A stretch of DNA of 64,000 nucleotides, taken from Limnohabitans sp. GTDB lineage: Bacteria > Pseudomonadota > Gammaproteobacteria > Burkholderiales > Burkholderiaceae_C. The notes under the pieces are model-generated. The model was not told where the DNA came from. It searched no databases and worked only from the letters and a program-made list of their open reading frames with translations. The translations under genes were made by a program, and so were the position numbers. Location of the stretch: assembly GCF_023910625.1 (NCBI RefSeq), contig NZ_JAAVVW010000003.1:1364001-1428000 (forward strand), written 5' to 3'. Every line of letters starts with the position of its first letter. Within the stretch, counting starts at the first letter, position 1. Of this stretch, positions 1 to 9,350 are shown one piece after another.

Positions 1-41
1 GTGAGTTCGGCATCAAATTGACTTGAAATATGCTTGTCCAT
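1..41 (-). CDS. phoU: PhoU phosphate-signalling protein, N-terminal fragment (cut by window edge)
   Basis: Only the first 13 codons are inside the window; they read MDKHISSQFDAEL, the usual start of betaproteobacterial PhoU. An AGGAG sequence lies 6 bases before the ATG. It follows pstB on the same strand, as in the classical pstSCAB-phoU operon. PhoU links the Pst transporter to the PhoR/PhoB two-component system and holds the Pho regulon off when phosphate is plentiful. phoB and phoR may lie beyond the edge, but that cannot be seen. Confidence 0.75.
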   Translation of the reverse strand, partial: MDKHISSQFDAEL

Positions 42-54
42 GTGGGTCTCCTGA

Positions 55-834
55 TCAGCCAAAACGGCCAGTGATGTAGTCTTCGGTTTCCTGGCGAACG
101 GGCTTCATGAAAATTTGCTCGGTCACGCCAAATTCAACCAACTCACCCAGGTACATATAAGCGGTGAAATCAGAAACCCTCGCCGCCTGTTGCATGTTAT
201 GGGTCACGATGGCCACGGTGTAATCCTTCTTCAACTCACTGACAAGCTCTTCAACTTTGGCGGTCGAGATTGGATCCAGCGCCGATGTTGGCTCGTCCAG
301 CAAGATGACTTTGGGTTTGACAGCCACCGAACGAGCAATGCACAAACGCTGTTGCTGGCCACCAGAAAGCGACAAACCACTTTGGCCCAGCTTGTCCTTC
401 ACTTCATTCCATATTGCAGCCTTGGACAAGGCCCACTCGACGCGGTCGTCCATGTCCGAACGACTCAGGTTTTCATAGAGACGAACTCCAAAAGCAATGT
501 TGTCGTAAATCGACATGGGGAAAGGCGTGGGCTTCTGGAAAACCATGCCAACTTGTGCACGCAACAAATTCAGATCCTGCTTCTTATCGAGGATGTTGGT
601 GCCATACAGTCTGATTTCACCCTCGGCACGCTGGCCCGGATACAAACTGTACATGCGGTTGAGTGTGCGCAACAAGGTTGACTTGCCGCAACCGGATGGC
701 CCAATGAAGGCAGTGACCTTGTTCTCTGCGATGTTCAGGTTCACGTCCTTCAAACCCTTGAAGGTACCGTAATAAAAACTCAGGTTGCGGATTTCAATCG
801 CATTTTTGAGGGAGGTTTGAGGTGCATTGGACAT
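55..834 (-). CDS. pstB: Phosphate ABC transporter ATP-binding protein PstB
   Basis: Cytoplasmic ATPase of the high-affinity phosphate importer PstSCAB. The 259-residue product has the normal family length. Walker A is GPSGCGKS at about residues 45-52, the ABC signature LSGGQQQR at about 156-163, and Walker B VILLDEPT from about 176. The [17 protein letters not shown] stretch and the QKPTPFP Q-loop are typical of PstB rather than other ABC ATPases. It lies between pstA (21 bp upstream) and phoU (13 bp downstream), and all are on the minus strand, so co-transcription is expected. Confidence 0.97.
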   Translation of the reverse strand: MSNAPQTSLKNAIEIRNLSFYYGTFKGLKDVNLNIAENKVTAFIGPSGCGKSTLLRTLNRMYSLYPGQRAEGEIRLYGTNILDKKQDLNLLRAQVGMVFQKPTPFPMSIYDNIAFGVRLYENLSRSDMDDRVEWALSKAAIWNEVKDKLGQSGLSLSGGQQQRLCIARSVAVKPKVILLDEPTSALDPISTAKVEELVSELKKDYTVAIVTHNMQQAARVSDFTAYMYLGELVEFGVTEQIFMKPVRQETEDYITGRFG

Positions 835-855
835 TTTGAAAACCTTGTTATTCGA

Positions 856-1713
856 TCAAACTTTGACTTTTTCGCGGAAGAAAACGCGAGCCAGAATATT
901 CAGTGCCAGCACCGTCAACGTGATCAAGAGAGCACCACCCCAAGCCAGTTGGATCCAGTTCTCGTATGGGCTCATGGCAAACTGAAAGATCACCACAGGC
1001 AGATTGGCCATGGGTGCCTCCATATTGGTGCTGTAAAACTGGTTATTCAAGGCAGTGAACAACAAAGGGGCAGTTTCACCACTGATGCGGGCCAAGGCCA
1101 GCAACAAGCCCGTGATCACACCACTTTTGGCAGCACGCAAAGTCACCATGGTTGACACCTTCCAGCGGGGTGCTCCCAATGCAAATGCCGCCTCGCGCAA
1201 ACTGCCAGGAACCAAGCGCAACATGTTTTCAGTGGTTCGCATCACTACTGGAATCGCAATCAAGGACAAGGCAAGACTACCGGCATAACCCGAAAAGTTG
1301 CCAACAGTAGCCACAGCGATCGCGTACACAAAAAGGCCCAGCACGATCGATGGTGCTGACAACATGATGTCGGTCACAAAGCGCGTGAACTCTGCCGTTT
1401 TGCTGGTATCACCGTACTCGGTCAAATAGATGCCCGCCAGAATTCCGATAGGCGTCGAGACCGCCACAGCCAGGCCCACAATCATCAGGCTACCCACAAT
1501 GGCATTACGTAAACCGCCGCCCTCAGAGCCAGGAGCGGGGGTGTCTTGGGTAAACAGTGTCAACTCCAGGGCAGCCAGACCGTTGGAAAACAGGACAAAC
1601 AAAATCCAGAGCAATGCGACAAGACCCAAGCTCATCGCAATCATGGACATGGTCAAACCCACCAAATTGATGCGTTTGCGTTGGAGGTAAAGAGGCGAGG
1701 ATTGCATCAACAT
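856..1713 (-). CDS. pstA: Phosphate ABC transporter permease PstA
   Basis: One of the two inner-membrane channel subunits of the Pst importer. The 285-residue protein has about six hydrophobic segments, beginning with a long one at residues 20-50, and the binding-protein-dependent permease motif ALGAPRWKVSTMVTLRAA at about 180-197 that docks on PstB. A second Met (MQSSPLYL) two codons in is an alternative start. The gene lies between pstC and pstB on the same strand with short gaps. Confidence 0.96.
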   Translation of the reverse strand: MLMQSSPLYLQRKRINLVGLTMSMIAMSLGLVALLWILFVLFSNGLAALELTLFTQDTPAPGSEGGGLRNAIVGSLMIVGLAVAVSTPIGILAGIYLTEYGDTSKTAEFTRFVTDIMLSAPSIVLGLFVYAIAVATVGNFSGYAGSLALSLIAIPVVMRTTENMLRLVPGSLREAAFALGAPRWKVSTMVTLRAAKSGVITGLLLALARISGETAPLLFTALNNQFYSTNMEAPMANLPVVIFQFAMSPYENWIQLAWGGALLITLTVLALNILARVFFREKVKV

Positions 1714-1767
1714 GATATTGCTCGTTTCAAGAGGTCTTAAGGAGCCTGGAGGCCATCAACAATTTCA

Positions 1768-2757
1768 TCAATGGCCCTTGGCTTTTTCTGTTCGGACGAT
1801 CAACCATTTGGCCAAGGCCAAAACCAGAAAAGTGATGCAAAACAGAAGAAAGCCCAACGCAAATAGCGTGTTGAAGTGCAAGCCCTCAGCCTCACCAAAC
1901 TCGTTGGCCAACACCGAGGCAATGGATGTACCAGGAGAAAACAATGAGTTGGGCATGCGATTCGCATTGCCAATGACAAAAGTCACCGCCATGGTCTCAC
2001 CCAAAGCCCGCCCCAGACCCAGCATGATGCCGCCAATCACTCCCGTCTGGGTGTAGGGCAGCACAACCTTGCGCACCACTTCCCAAGTGGTGCAGCCCAG
2101 GCCATATGCCGACTCACGCAAAATGGGCGGGGTGATCTCGAACACGTCACGCATGACGGCCGCCACAAAAGGCAACACCATGAAAGCCAGAATGATGCCC
2201 GCTGCCATGATGCCCAAGCCATTGGTCGCGCCACCAAAAAGCCAGCCCACCAGGGGCATCCCTCCCAAAACTGACTGCAAAGGCACTTGCATGTAATCGG
2301 CAAACACAGGGGCAAATACAAACAACCCAAACATGCCGTAAATGATGGAGGGCACAGCCGCCAACAGTTCAATGGCAGTGCCCAATGGGCGACGCAACCA
2401 GACCGGGCAGGTTTCGGTCAGGAAAACTGCAATGCCAAAAGCCAGGGGCACCGCCAGCAGCATGGCAAGACCGGCGCTTAACACAGTACCGACAATGGAT
2501 ATAGCCGCACCGAACTCTTTGTTGATGATGTCCCACTCAACATACCAAAGAAAGTGAGCACCAAATTTGGCAAAAGTTGGCCAAGCATTGATGAACAGGG
2601 AAACAATGATGCCCATCAACGCAATCAACACCAGCAAGGAAAACGTTTGAGTTGTGCGGTGAAAAATGATGTCCTGCACGCGTTGACGTTTGGCGATCTC
2701 AGCCCTGTTGACACTGGTCATGGGATCCGTCTGAGTCGGTGATTGAGGTGTGTTCAT
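1768..2757 (-). CDS. pstC: Phosphate ABC transporter permease PstC
   Basis: Partner permease of PstA. The 329-residue protein has a cytoplasmic N-terminal extension of about 35 residues, six predicted membrane spans and the EAA-type loop around AYGLGCTTWEVVRKVVLP. The segment LLAAVPSIIYGMFGLFVFAP is characteristic of PstC. It starts 109 bp after the pstS stop. That gap holds a terminator-like hairpin, which would lower permease expression relative to the binding protein. Confidence 0.96.
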   Translation of the reverse strand: MNTPQSPTQTDPMTSVNRAEIAKRQRVQDIIFHRTTQTFSLLVLIALMGIIVSLFINAWPTFAKFGAHFLWYVEWDIINKEFGAAISIVGTVLSAGLAMLLAVPLAFGIAVFLTETCPVWLRRPLGTAIELLAAVPSIIYGMFGLFVFAPVFADYMQVPLQSVLGGMPLVGWLFGGATNGLGIMAAGIILAFMVLPFVAAVMRDVFEITPPILRESAYGLGCTTWEVVRKVVLPYTQTGVIGGIMLGLGRALGETMAVTFVIGNANRMPNSLFSPGTSIASVLANEFGEAEGLHFNTLFALGFLLFCITFLVLALAKWLIVRTEKAKGH

Positions 2758-2792
2758 GATCTAAACGGCAGACATACAAAGTTTCAAAGCAT

Positions 2793-2833
2793 CAGAAAAA
2801 CAGACCACCGACACTCAACGCAAGTGCCGGTGG
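2793..2833 (-). terminator. Hairpin with U-run between pstS and pstC (attenuator)
   Basis: On the minus strand an 11-bp stem (CCACCGGCACT pairing with AGTGTCGGTGG through one G-U pair) with a 7-base loop is followed by TCTGTTTTTC. This has the form of an intrinsic terminator directly after the pstS stop. Because pstC, pstA and pstB continue on the same strand, partial read-through would give an excess of PstS over the membrane complex, as is usual for ABC importers. Confidence 0.6.
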
Positions 2834-2866
2834 ACAAGGGTCAAATCAATCGACCCTTTGCAGACA

Positions 2867-3889
2867 TCACTTGATGTTGATCTGATTCCAGACGCGCTCA
2901 CGAATTTGCTTGGTCAGCGCATCGGGCAGAGGCACGTATTCCAACTCCAGCGCCATTTTCTTGCCATTCTTGAAAGACCAGTCAAAGAACTTCAGTACTT
3001 CAGCAGACTGCGCTTTATCGACAGGCGTCTTGTACATCAGGATGAAAGAAGCCGTGGTCACAGGGTAAGACTTGGCACCAGGCTGGTCCACAATGGACAA
3101 ACCCATACCAGGAACGCTGAACCAATCCGCGCCAGCAGCGGCTGCGGCAAAGGTCTCGTCGTCAGGCATCACGAAGCTGCCGGCTTTGTTCTGCAAAGCC
3201 ATCACAGCAATGTTGTTCTTCTTGGCATAAGCGTATTCAACATAGCCAATGGCACCTTTGGTACGCGCCACATTGGCTGCCACACCCTCGTTACCTTTGC
3301 CACCCACCGAGGTGGGTGCAGGCCACTTGACCGCGGCACCACGGCCCACGGTGTCCAACCATTCCTTACTGACGGTGGCCAGGTAATCGGTCCAGTTGAA
3401 GGTGGTGCCAGAACCGTCAGCTCGGTGCACCACAGTGATGGTGGTGTCGGGGAGTTTTTTGCCAGGATTCAAAGCTGCCAGCTTGGGATCATTCCACTTG
3501 CTGATCTTGCCCATGAACATTTCGGCCAATACAGGGCCTGTCACGCGCAGCTCGCCCTTACCAAAACCTTCCAGGTTGAACACAGGCACGGTGCCACCAA
3601 TGATGGCCGGAAATTGGACCATGCCATCCTTGTCCAGGTCAGCACCGCTGACAGGTGCGTCTGTGGCACCAAAGGCAACGGTTTTGGCGCGGATTTGGCG
3701 GATACCGCCAGAAGAGCCAATCGATTGGTAGTTCAAACCAATGCCCGTTTCTTTTTTGTAGGCTTCAGCCCATTTAGCGTAGATAGGGAAAGGGAAAGTC
3801 GCGCCAGCGCCAGTGATGTCAGCCGCCCAAGTGGTGGCTGCCACAGCGCTCAGTCCGACTGCGGCGACAAGGCATTTGAATTTCAGCAT
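2867..3889 (-). CDS. pstS: Periplasmic phosphate-binding protein PstS
   Basis: Binding protein that captures phosphate in the periplasm for PstCAB. The mature sequence starts ADITGAGATFPFPIYAKW, and GSSGGIRQI and ADGSGTTFNWTDYL are phosphate-contacting segments of the family. The frame is open further upstream, but the ATG at 3889 is chosen: GGAGCTGAA precedes it and it gives an immediate 23-residue signal peptide (MLKFKCLVAAVGLSAVAATTWA, cleaved after AWA-type residues). Length is 340 residues. A Pho box lies 81 bp upstream. Confidence 0.96.
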   Translation of the reverse strand: MLKFKCLVAAVGLSAVAATTWAADITGAGATFPFPIYAKWAEAYKKETGIGLNYQSIGSSGGIRQIRAKTVAFGATDAPVSGADLDKDGMVQFPAIIGGTVPVFNLEGFGKGELRVTGPVLAEMFMGKISKWNDPKLAALNPGKKLPDTTITVVHRADGSGTTFNWTDYLATVSKEWLDTVGRGAAVKWPAPTSVGGKGNEGVAANVARTKGAIGYVEYAYAKKNNIAVMALQNKAGSFVMPDDETFAAAAAGADWFSVPGMGLSIVDQPGAKSYPVTTASFILMYKTPVDKAQSAEVLKFFDWSFKNGKKMALELEYVPLPDALTKQIRERVWNQINIK

Positions 3890-3953
3890 TTCAGCTCCTG
3901 TTTCAGGGTCAAAAGAATTCTTGCCAACAGCCTGTTTGCTGTTGACCACTCCG

Positions 3954-3987
3954 ACTCTAATCCCGAATTGTGACAAATTTGTGTCAA
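3954..3987 (-). promoter_or_regulatory. Pho box and -10 of the pst operon
   Basis: On the minus strand two 7-bp half-sites, TTGACAC and TTGTCAC, are separated by AAAT (3970-3987). This matches the PhoB layout of CTGTCAT-like repeats every 11 bp. Ten bases further, TAGAGT (3954-3959) fits a -10 element; PhoB promoters lack a good -35 because the Pho box replaces it. The transcript would start about 60 bp before the pstS ATG. Confidence 0.75.
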
Positions 3988-4095
3988 AAATGCTTTTCTT
4001 TGGGCAACACGGGAATTTGCCACAGACCCTTTGGGACAAAAATCTTGCATTCAAGTGTCAGCCGCATCAAATGCCCAACGCAAACGATGGGGTGT

Positions 4096-5271
4096 TCAGG
4101 GCTTCAAGCGCCACAAAGCGCCATCCGGCGAGTCGCTCAAGAGGTAAACCAGACCGTCCGGGCCGACCCGCACATCGCGGATGCGCCCCACCTGCTGCAT
4201 CAGCAAACGCTCCTCGGCCACCACTTTCTCGCCTTCCAGCACCAAGCGCACCAGGCTTTGCCCCCGCAAAGCCCCCAGAAACAGGCTGCCGCGCCAAGCC
4301 GGGAAAGCATTCCCCTCGTAAAACGCCATGCCCGAGGGCGCAATCGAGGGGACCCAAATATGCAGGGGCTGCTCCATGCCTGTCTGGTGCGTGCCCACAC
4401 CGATTCGCGTTCCCGTCACGTAGTTCACGCCATAGGTGATGGTGGGCCAGCCGTAATCGCGCCCGCTGCGGATGATGTTGAGCTCGTCCCCGCCTTGCGG
4501 GCCGTGCTCGTGCGTCCACAATTCGCCGGTTTGCGGGTGAATGGCCGCGCCCTGGATGTTGCGGTTGCCCCGGCTGAACACTTCGGGTAATTGCTGAGCT
4601 TGCTGTACAAAGGGGTTGCTCGCAGGCACGCGGCCATCGTCATGCAGGCGGATGACCGACCCGGCATGGTCGCGCGGTTTTTGGGCGCGCGCATCATCGC
4701 CCCGGTCGCCCAAGGTCAAAAAGACATGGCCCTGACGATCAAACACGATGCGCCCACCAAAATGCCGCCCACCCCGCGATGCGGGCCGCATGGCAAACAA
4801 GGGCTGAAGATCCACCAGCCGGTGCCCCTGCAGGCGCGCCCTGACCAGGGCCGTGGCCGATGCGCCGCGTGCACCGTCTTTGGGCGCCTGCGCATACGCC
4901 AGGTAAACCCAGCCATTGCGGGCGTGGTCGGGGTGCACAGCCACGTCCAACAACCCCCCCTGCCCGTCGGCCACGATGTCGACAGGCAGCCCCTCGATCG
5001 GGCTAGGGTCGAGCTGAAAGTCGCGGCTGATGCGGCGCAAGTGCCCTTCGCGCTCCGTGATCAGCATGTCGCCACCGGGCAACCAAGCCAGCGACCAGGG
5101 ATGGCTCAAGCCCTTGACCAAGGTTTGCACCTGAAACGTCGCGGGTGTAGGCGCGTTTCTCACCATGTCTTTGGACTGCGTGGGAAGCGGTTCCGGTGCG
5201 CTGGCCCAAGCGACACAATGCAAAAGCAGGGCCGCCAAGCCCAAACATCCTTGTCTGTCCTTTATGGCCAT
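4096..5271 (-). CDS. PQQ-dependent sugar dehydrogenase, soluble aldose dehydrogenase (YliI/Asd) type
   Basis: A 391-residue beta-propeller protein of the glucose/sorbosone dehydrogenase family. Recognised segments are LSHPWSLAWLPGGDMLITER (blade 1), GGLLDVAVHPD, SRGGRHFGGRI, GNRNIQGAAIHP, HEHGPQGGDELN and the YGWPTITYG stretch that follows the calcium/PQQ region. An N-terminal signal (CLGLAALLLHCVAWASA) sends it to the periplasm, where such enzymes oxidise aldoses with PQQ as cofactor. GACGGAGAC precedes the ATG. No Pho box is seen before it, so its place in the phosphate block may be incidental. Substrate unknown. Confidence 0.88.
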   Translation of the reverse strand: MAIKDRQGCLGLAALLLHCVAWASAPEPLPTQSKDMVRNAPTPATFQVQTLVKGLSHPWSLAWLPGGDMLITEREGHLRRISRDFQLDPSPIEGLPVDIVADGQGGLLDVAVHPDHARNGWVYLAYAQAPKDGARGASATALVRARLQGHRLVDLQPLFAMRPASRGGRHFGGRIVFDRQGHVFLTLGDRGDDARAQKPRDHAGSVIRLHDDGRVPASNPFVQQAQQLPEVFSRGNRNIQGAAIHPQTGELWTHEHGPQGGDELNIIRSGRDYGWPTITYGVNYVTGTRIGVGTHQTGMEQPLHIWVPSIAPSGMAFYEGNAFPAWRGSLFLGALRGQSLVRLVLEGEKVVAEERLLMQQVGRIRDVRVGPDGLVYLLSDSPDGALWRLKP

Positions 5272-5325
5272 GGCGTCTCCGTCAAAAAAATGGAATAAGC
5301 TGGAGATTTTAGACGGCAGCAGTGC

Positions 5326-6465
5326 TCATCGCAGCGTTGACAACTGGCAAGCAAACTTCGCCAAGGTAATCGGCATAGGGGGGCCGCAATTATTGCAGCC
5401 GCCCGAGCGGCACGTGAGTTGCCGGATGCGAGCCTTGAAGTTGTCCAGTGCCTTGTAGGCCACCGCACATTTGACTTCTTTGCCCTTGGCCATCCACAAC
5501 GCATACCCCAGGAACTTGCGCCCAAGGGCGCTGGCCACTGCACTCTTGGCTTCGTTGATCTGAAGCTTCAAGCCCGTGTACAGCTTCCTGAGGTAGCCCA
5601 TCACCCTCTCGCCCGCCTGCTTGCTGCCCACGTAGACGTTGCAATCGTCGGCGTAGCGCGCGAAGCAGTAGCTGCGCGCCTCCAACGCCTTGCCCACTTC
5701 GTCTAGCAGCACGTTGGCCAACAGCGGACTGAGCGGTCCGCCTTGCGGCGTGCCCAGATGGCGATCGACCACCACCCCGCCATCCATGATCCCAGCGTTC
5801 AAGTAAGCCCGAATCAGCCGGATGACTCCAGCGTCGTCGATGCGCCTTTTGAGCCTGTCGATCAGGATGTCGTGGTTGACCCGGTCAAAGAACTTGGCCA
5901 GGTCCACGTCCACCACCACGCGTTTGCCCGATTGGACGTACGCCCGTGCGGCCTTGACCGCATCGTGTGCACGCCTGCCCGGTCGAAACCCGTGGCTGTG
6001 GTCGCTGAAGGTGGGGTCGATCAGCGGTTGCAGCACCTGTAAAAGGGCCTGCTGGATCAGTCGATCTGTCACCGTCGGGATGCCCAGCTCTCGCTGGCTG
6101 CCGTCCGGTTTGGGAATCATCACCTTGCGTACCGGGCTGGGCCGGTAGCGTCCTGCCAGCAGCGCTTGACGGATGTCTGGCCAGCTTTGGCGCAGCAATT
6201 GGGCCGTTTGCTCAATGCTGAGCCCGTCCACCCCTGCTGCACCCTTGTTGGCCTTGACCCGCTTCCATGCCGCCTGCAGGTTCTGTCTCGTCAGCGCCGC
6301 CTCCAGCAGGCCACCAGTGCCTGCCAGCTGCTTTGCCGACCCTGTGCGCGGGTGCTCAAGAGGCGGGCCGCAGGCTTCGCCGCTGGCAAGATCACTGGCG
6401 GCTTCACCCCTTGCTACGCTTGCCCGCCCAGGTTGCCCCGGCATCTGACGCATGGCCTTTGACAT
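5326..6465 (-). pseudogene. Group II intron reverse transcriptase, C-terminus lost
   Basis: The reading frame encodes the RT core of a group II intron protein: GAAGVDGLSIEQ, the PIPKPDGSQRELGIPTVTDR-type motif, HGFRPGRRAHDA, DVDLAKFFDRVNHD, GTPQGGPLSPLLANV and the catalytic YADD. Homology stops near 5398 after LTCRSGG; the remaining residues (CNNCGPPMPITLAKF...) are unrelated filler up to a chance stop. The maturase domain X, and any endonuclease domain, are therefore missing. The ATG at 6465 is preceded by GAGGACAAGAAG. It cannot be a working retroelement. Confidence 0.85.
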
Positions 6466-6886
6466 CTTCTTGTCCTCGCTCACTCACTCTCGTTCGGTCC
6501 TTCGTGCTGGCCGCACCTCCCATTCAGGTTTCGGGCTTGCACTACTACGACCTGTGCTGACTTCTCACTCCGGCAATGCCGTCGCCCTTTCAGACGCAAG
6601 GCGAGATCTCCCCAGGTAAGGGTCGCACACCTTCATCGCACAACCGCCGCATCTACGCCACCTCGCCTTGGTCACAAGAGCTTTGCGGTTCTTTGCCCAC
6701 TCGCCCTGCTTGGCAGCGCCTTCTATGCGGTTCTTGTTCATCGGCTCGCGATTTACGCTCCACGCTTCCTTCCCACGCTTCCTTCCCACGCTCGGTCGCC
6801 CTCACGCAGTTGCGCTTGACTTTGCTCACTGTGACCAGCTCGCAGCGGGACATGCACCCGCAGGTGCGCGCCCATGCTGGGCGCAC
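5398..6886 (-). mobile_element. Group II intron remnant (5' half with truncated ORF)
   Basis: The 5' end is placed at 6886: on the minus strand it reads GTGCGCCCAGCATGGGCGC, matching the GUGYG start of group II introns and closely resembling the GUGCGCCCAG start of the lactococcal LtrB intron. About 400 bases of structured RNA (domains I-III) lead to the RT frame. Neither domain V (the 34-nt catalytic hairpin) nor a 3' splice site is seen downstream of 5398, so the element is truncated and splicing-dead. It begins 5 bases after the U-run of the phoX terminator. Confidence 0.8.
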
Positions 6887-6890
6887 AATG

Positions 6891-6918
6891 AAAAAAGCCA
6901 GGTCCGAAGACCTGGCTT
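6891..6918 (-). terminator. Intrinsic terminator of phoX
   Basis: On the minus strand a perfect 9-bp stem, AGCCAGGTC/GACCTGGCT, with a TTCG loop is followed directly by TTTTTT. It starts about 25 bp after the phoX stop codon. The group II intron begins just beyond it. Confidence 0.9.
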
Positions 6919-6942
6919 GAGGGGCTGCGCAATGGTCGGACC

Positions 6943-9168
6943 TTAAAGGCCGATCACACCACCATCCTTGCGCGTGATCACGATCGTGGCCGAGCGTGGA
7001 CGGCCTTGGACACCGTAACCCTGGTTGCCGGGCCAGACGCTTTCCGGGGCTTCGCCCGAAGCCAGCGGCTTGGACAACTCGCCAGGGTGCTGGATGTTGA
7101 CAAACAAAGTGCGGCCGTCGGCGGTTTCGGTGATGCCGGTGACCTCAGCGCCCTTGGGGGCGACCAAGAAGCGGCGCAGTTTGGCATCACCCAAAGCGGC
7201 GCCCACAAAAGTTTCTTGTGTGCCGGTTTGCTCAACACCACCGACCACCATTTTGTTTTTCACGGTGACTTTGCCGCCGTCGCCCACTTGGCCAGGAATG
7301 GCAGCCAGCATCATGCAGTTGCTTTCGTCGGTCATGGCGCCATCGTCGGTCTGAATCCAGCAGATGCCTGTGGCCTTGCTGAACCACAGGCCGTCAGGCG
7401 ATGAGAACGCGTTTTTGGCGCTCAAGCCGGACAAGTTGGCATCGCCCGAGTCTTCTTCTGCACCGAACAGGAAGATGTCCCAAGCAAAGGCTTTGGCCGT
7501 GGATTTTTGACCTGTTTCGTTGAAACGGATGATGTGGCCGTGCGGGTTGCCCGTGCCTTTTTTTCCATCCATGTCCATGTAGGCTCGGGGGTTGGCCGGG
7601 TCCACCTTGGCGGGAGTGCGGTTGGCAGCGTTGTTATTGGTCAGGGCGAAATACACCTCGCCGTTGCGGTAGTTGACAGCGCCCCACTCTGGACGGTCCA
7701 TCTTGGTGGCACCGACAGCATCGGCTGCATGGCGTGCGTTGACGAACACATCAGCCTGGTTGGCAAATTTATAGGCACTGTGGTTGGCAATGCGTGGATC
7801 GGCAATGGTCAATTCCAGCCACTGGCCTTGGCCTGTGGCGTCAAAGCGAGCGGCGTAAAGTTTGCCCTCGCTCAGGTATTTGTCGCCAGCGAGCAAACCA
7901 CCACCGACATCGCGCGGGTCCCACACGGCTATTGAGACAAATTTGTAAATGTATTCGTTGCGTGCATCGCAGCCCATGTAAAAGGCCAAGGGCTCGCCCG
8001 CCTTGGGCAAGCTGCAAACCGCTGCCTCATGGGCAAAACGCCCCATGGCTACGCGTTTTACCGGTGTGGAATTGGGGTCCAACGGATCAATCTCAACGTT
8101 ATAACCAAAGGTGTTGGCTTCGTTGCGGAAATCTTTTTCAGCGTTGGCACCTGTGGCCGCCAGATTCCAGCGAGCGAAACGGTCGTCGGTCGACGATACG
8201 GTGTGCCACCCCTGGCTGGCAGCGCGGGTAGCTCCGGCTGCTGATACCGCAAAAGGAACGCCATATCGTCTGCGCGAAGCCACCTCTTTGGCGGCAAGCG
8301 CAGCACCCGCGCCCGTGGTTTGAAAATAAAAGGCCCAGTTCTCTTCGCAACCCAAATAAGTGCCCCATGGGGTTTTGCCGTGACCGCAATTGTTGAGCGT
8401 ACCTCGGGCCATGCCCCCCGCCGGCTCCCAGCTGGTGACCATGAAACTGCGGATGTTTTCAATGTGGGCGCGTGGACCGCTGATGCGCACCGGAGTTTGC
8501 GCGGTGATGCGGCGGTTCAGCGGAGAGTCTTGCTTGATGCGCCAGCCTTGTGGGGTTTTGACGATTTCGACCACCGACACACCGTGGTGGTTGATTTCTT
8601 TGAGCACTTCCAACTCGGGGCGGACACCCAAATCCCAATCACCAAATTGTGAGAATTTTTTACCGCTCACACCGTTACTCGTTTGACCGTTGGGGTGCAT
8701 GAAGTGCGCATCGGCCGAGCTTTCATGGTTGACACACAGCACGGCGCGGCCGGTTTCGTTCTCGGTGTAGCGGCCATTGGCATCGATGTAATAGATGTCC
8801 ATGCCGTCGTGGTGGTCACCAATGCGGCGCGACCAGTCATCGGTCTCCGCGCCTTTGTTGGAGTAAGCGGGCAGTGTTGAATCCAGTGCATCGCCGGTGG
8901 CGTGCAATACCGTGTACTGGTAACCGGGCGGCAATATCACGTTGTCCAGCAAGCTTTTGCCCAAGGAAGGAAAGCCCAGCGCCGAAGGTGCTGCCGCCAT
9001 GCCCGACATCATGCTGGCGCAACCGGGCAGCATGGCCAAACCGGCCAAGCCCAGACCACCGCGCAACAAACCACGGCGTGCAGGGTTTTGCAGCAATTGG
9101 GCCAATACGTCTTGGAAATGGGGATTGTTGGAAGTGTTGAAGACGGGATCGTGATCGTGATGCGACAT
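6943..9168 (-). CDS. phoX: PhoX-family alkaline phosphatase (Tat-exported)
   Basis: A 741-residue member of the PhoX (DUF839) family: calcium/iron-dependent phosphatases that release phosphate from organic esters outside the inner membrane. Residues 31-50 hold a twin-arginine signal (RRGLLRGGLGLAGLAMLPG). Family segments include NHESSADAHFMHPNG, NNCGHGKTPWGTYLGCEENW, GRFAHEAA, DGLWFSKATGICWIQTD and TLFVNIQHPGE. AAGGAG lies 5 bases before the ATG. A Pho box upstream and the nearby pst operon support induction by phosphate starvation. A strong terminator follows. Confidence 0.93.
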   Translation of the reverse strand: MSHHDHDPVFNTSNNPHFQDVLAQLLQNPARRGLLRGGLGLAGLAMLPGCASMMSGMAAAPSALGFPSLGKSLLDNVILPPGYQYTVLHATGDALDSTLPAYSNKGAETDDWSRRIGDHHDGMDIYYIDANGRYTENETGRAVLCVNHESSADAHFMHPNGQTSNGVSGKKFSQFGDWDLGVRPELEVLKEINHHGVSVVEIVKTPQGWRIKQDSPLNRRITAQTPVRISGPRAHIENIRSFMVTSWEPAGGMARGTLNNCGHGKTPWGTYLGCEENWAFYFQTTGAGAALAAKEVASRRRYGVPFAVSAAGATRAASQGWHTVSSTDDRFARWNLAATGANAEKDFRNEANTFGYNVEIDPLDPNSTPVKRVAMGRFAHEAAVCSLPKAGEPLAFYMGCDARNEYIYKFVSIAVWDPRDVGGGLLAGDKYLSEGKLYAARFDATGQGQWLELTIADPRIANHSAYKFANQADVFVNARHAADAVGATKMDRPEWGAVNYRNGEVYFALTNNNAANRTPAKVDPANPRAYMDMDGKKGTGNPHGHIIRFNETGQKSTAKAFAWDIFLFGAEEDSGDANLSGLSAKNAFSSPDGLWFSKATGICWIQTDDGAMTDESNCMMLAAIPGQVGDGGKVTVKNKMVVGGVEQTGTQETFVGAALGDAKLRRFLVAPKGAEVTGITETADGRTLFVNIQHPGELSKPLASGEAPESVWPGNQGYGVQGRPRSATIVITRKDGGVIGL

Positions 9169-9191
9169 GAAAACTCCTTAAAAATTCAACG

Positions 9192-9225
9192 ATTGAAAGG
9201 GCTTTGTGTGACTTCTTGATGTCAA
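9192..9225 (-). promoter_or_regulatory. Candidate Pho box and -10 for phoX
   Basis: On the minus strand TTGACAT-CAAG-AAGTCAC (9208-9225) gives two half-sites with the 7-4-7 spacing. TTCAAT (9192-9197) lies exactly ten bases downstream as a possible -10. The second half-site is weaker than in the pst box. Confidence 0.55.
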
Positions 9226-9277
9226 AAAACCCATTTCTGCGAGGGCATCACGCCCACGATGGGGCTGGGTTGCAGAC

Positions 9278-9311
9278 TTGTCATGGTTTTGTCACGCAGA
9301 AGTGGCAAAGT
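9278..9311 (+). promoter_or_regulatory. Candidate Pho box before the GAPDH-arsJ-arsR operon
   Basis: On the plus strand TTGTCAT-GGTT-TTGTCAC (9278-9295) is a close 7-4-7 match to the Pho box and faces the GAPDH gene 55 bp away. CAAAGT (9306-9311) sits at the -10 distance but is a poor match to TATAAT. The site is separate from the phoX box on the other strand in the same intergenic region. Binding here could also influence phoX. Confidence 0.6.
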
Positions 9312-9350
9312 CATGACATTGACATTTCCAGAATCATCGAAGGATCCAGC

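Noticed and set aside
3890..4054. Longer N-terminus for PstS
   Set aside because: The extension runs through the Pho box and would hide the signal peptide; the ATG at 3889 has a good ribosome site.
6622..6628. GTGCGAC on the minus strand as an alternative group II intron 5' end
   Set aside because: The motif fits, but the GTGCGCCCAGCATGGGCGC start at 6886 matches a known intron beginning over a longer stretch and leaves a full-length domain I-III leader.
9301..9332. Further Pho half-sites (GTCATGACATTGACAT) before GAPDH
   Set aside because: The TGACA-like words are not spaced by 11 bp and fall where the promoter and leader should be.
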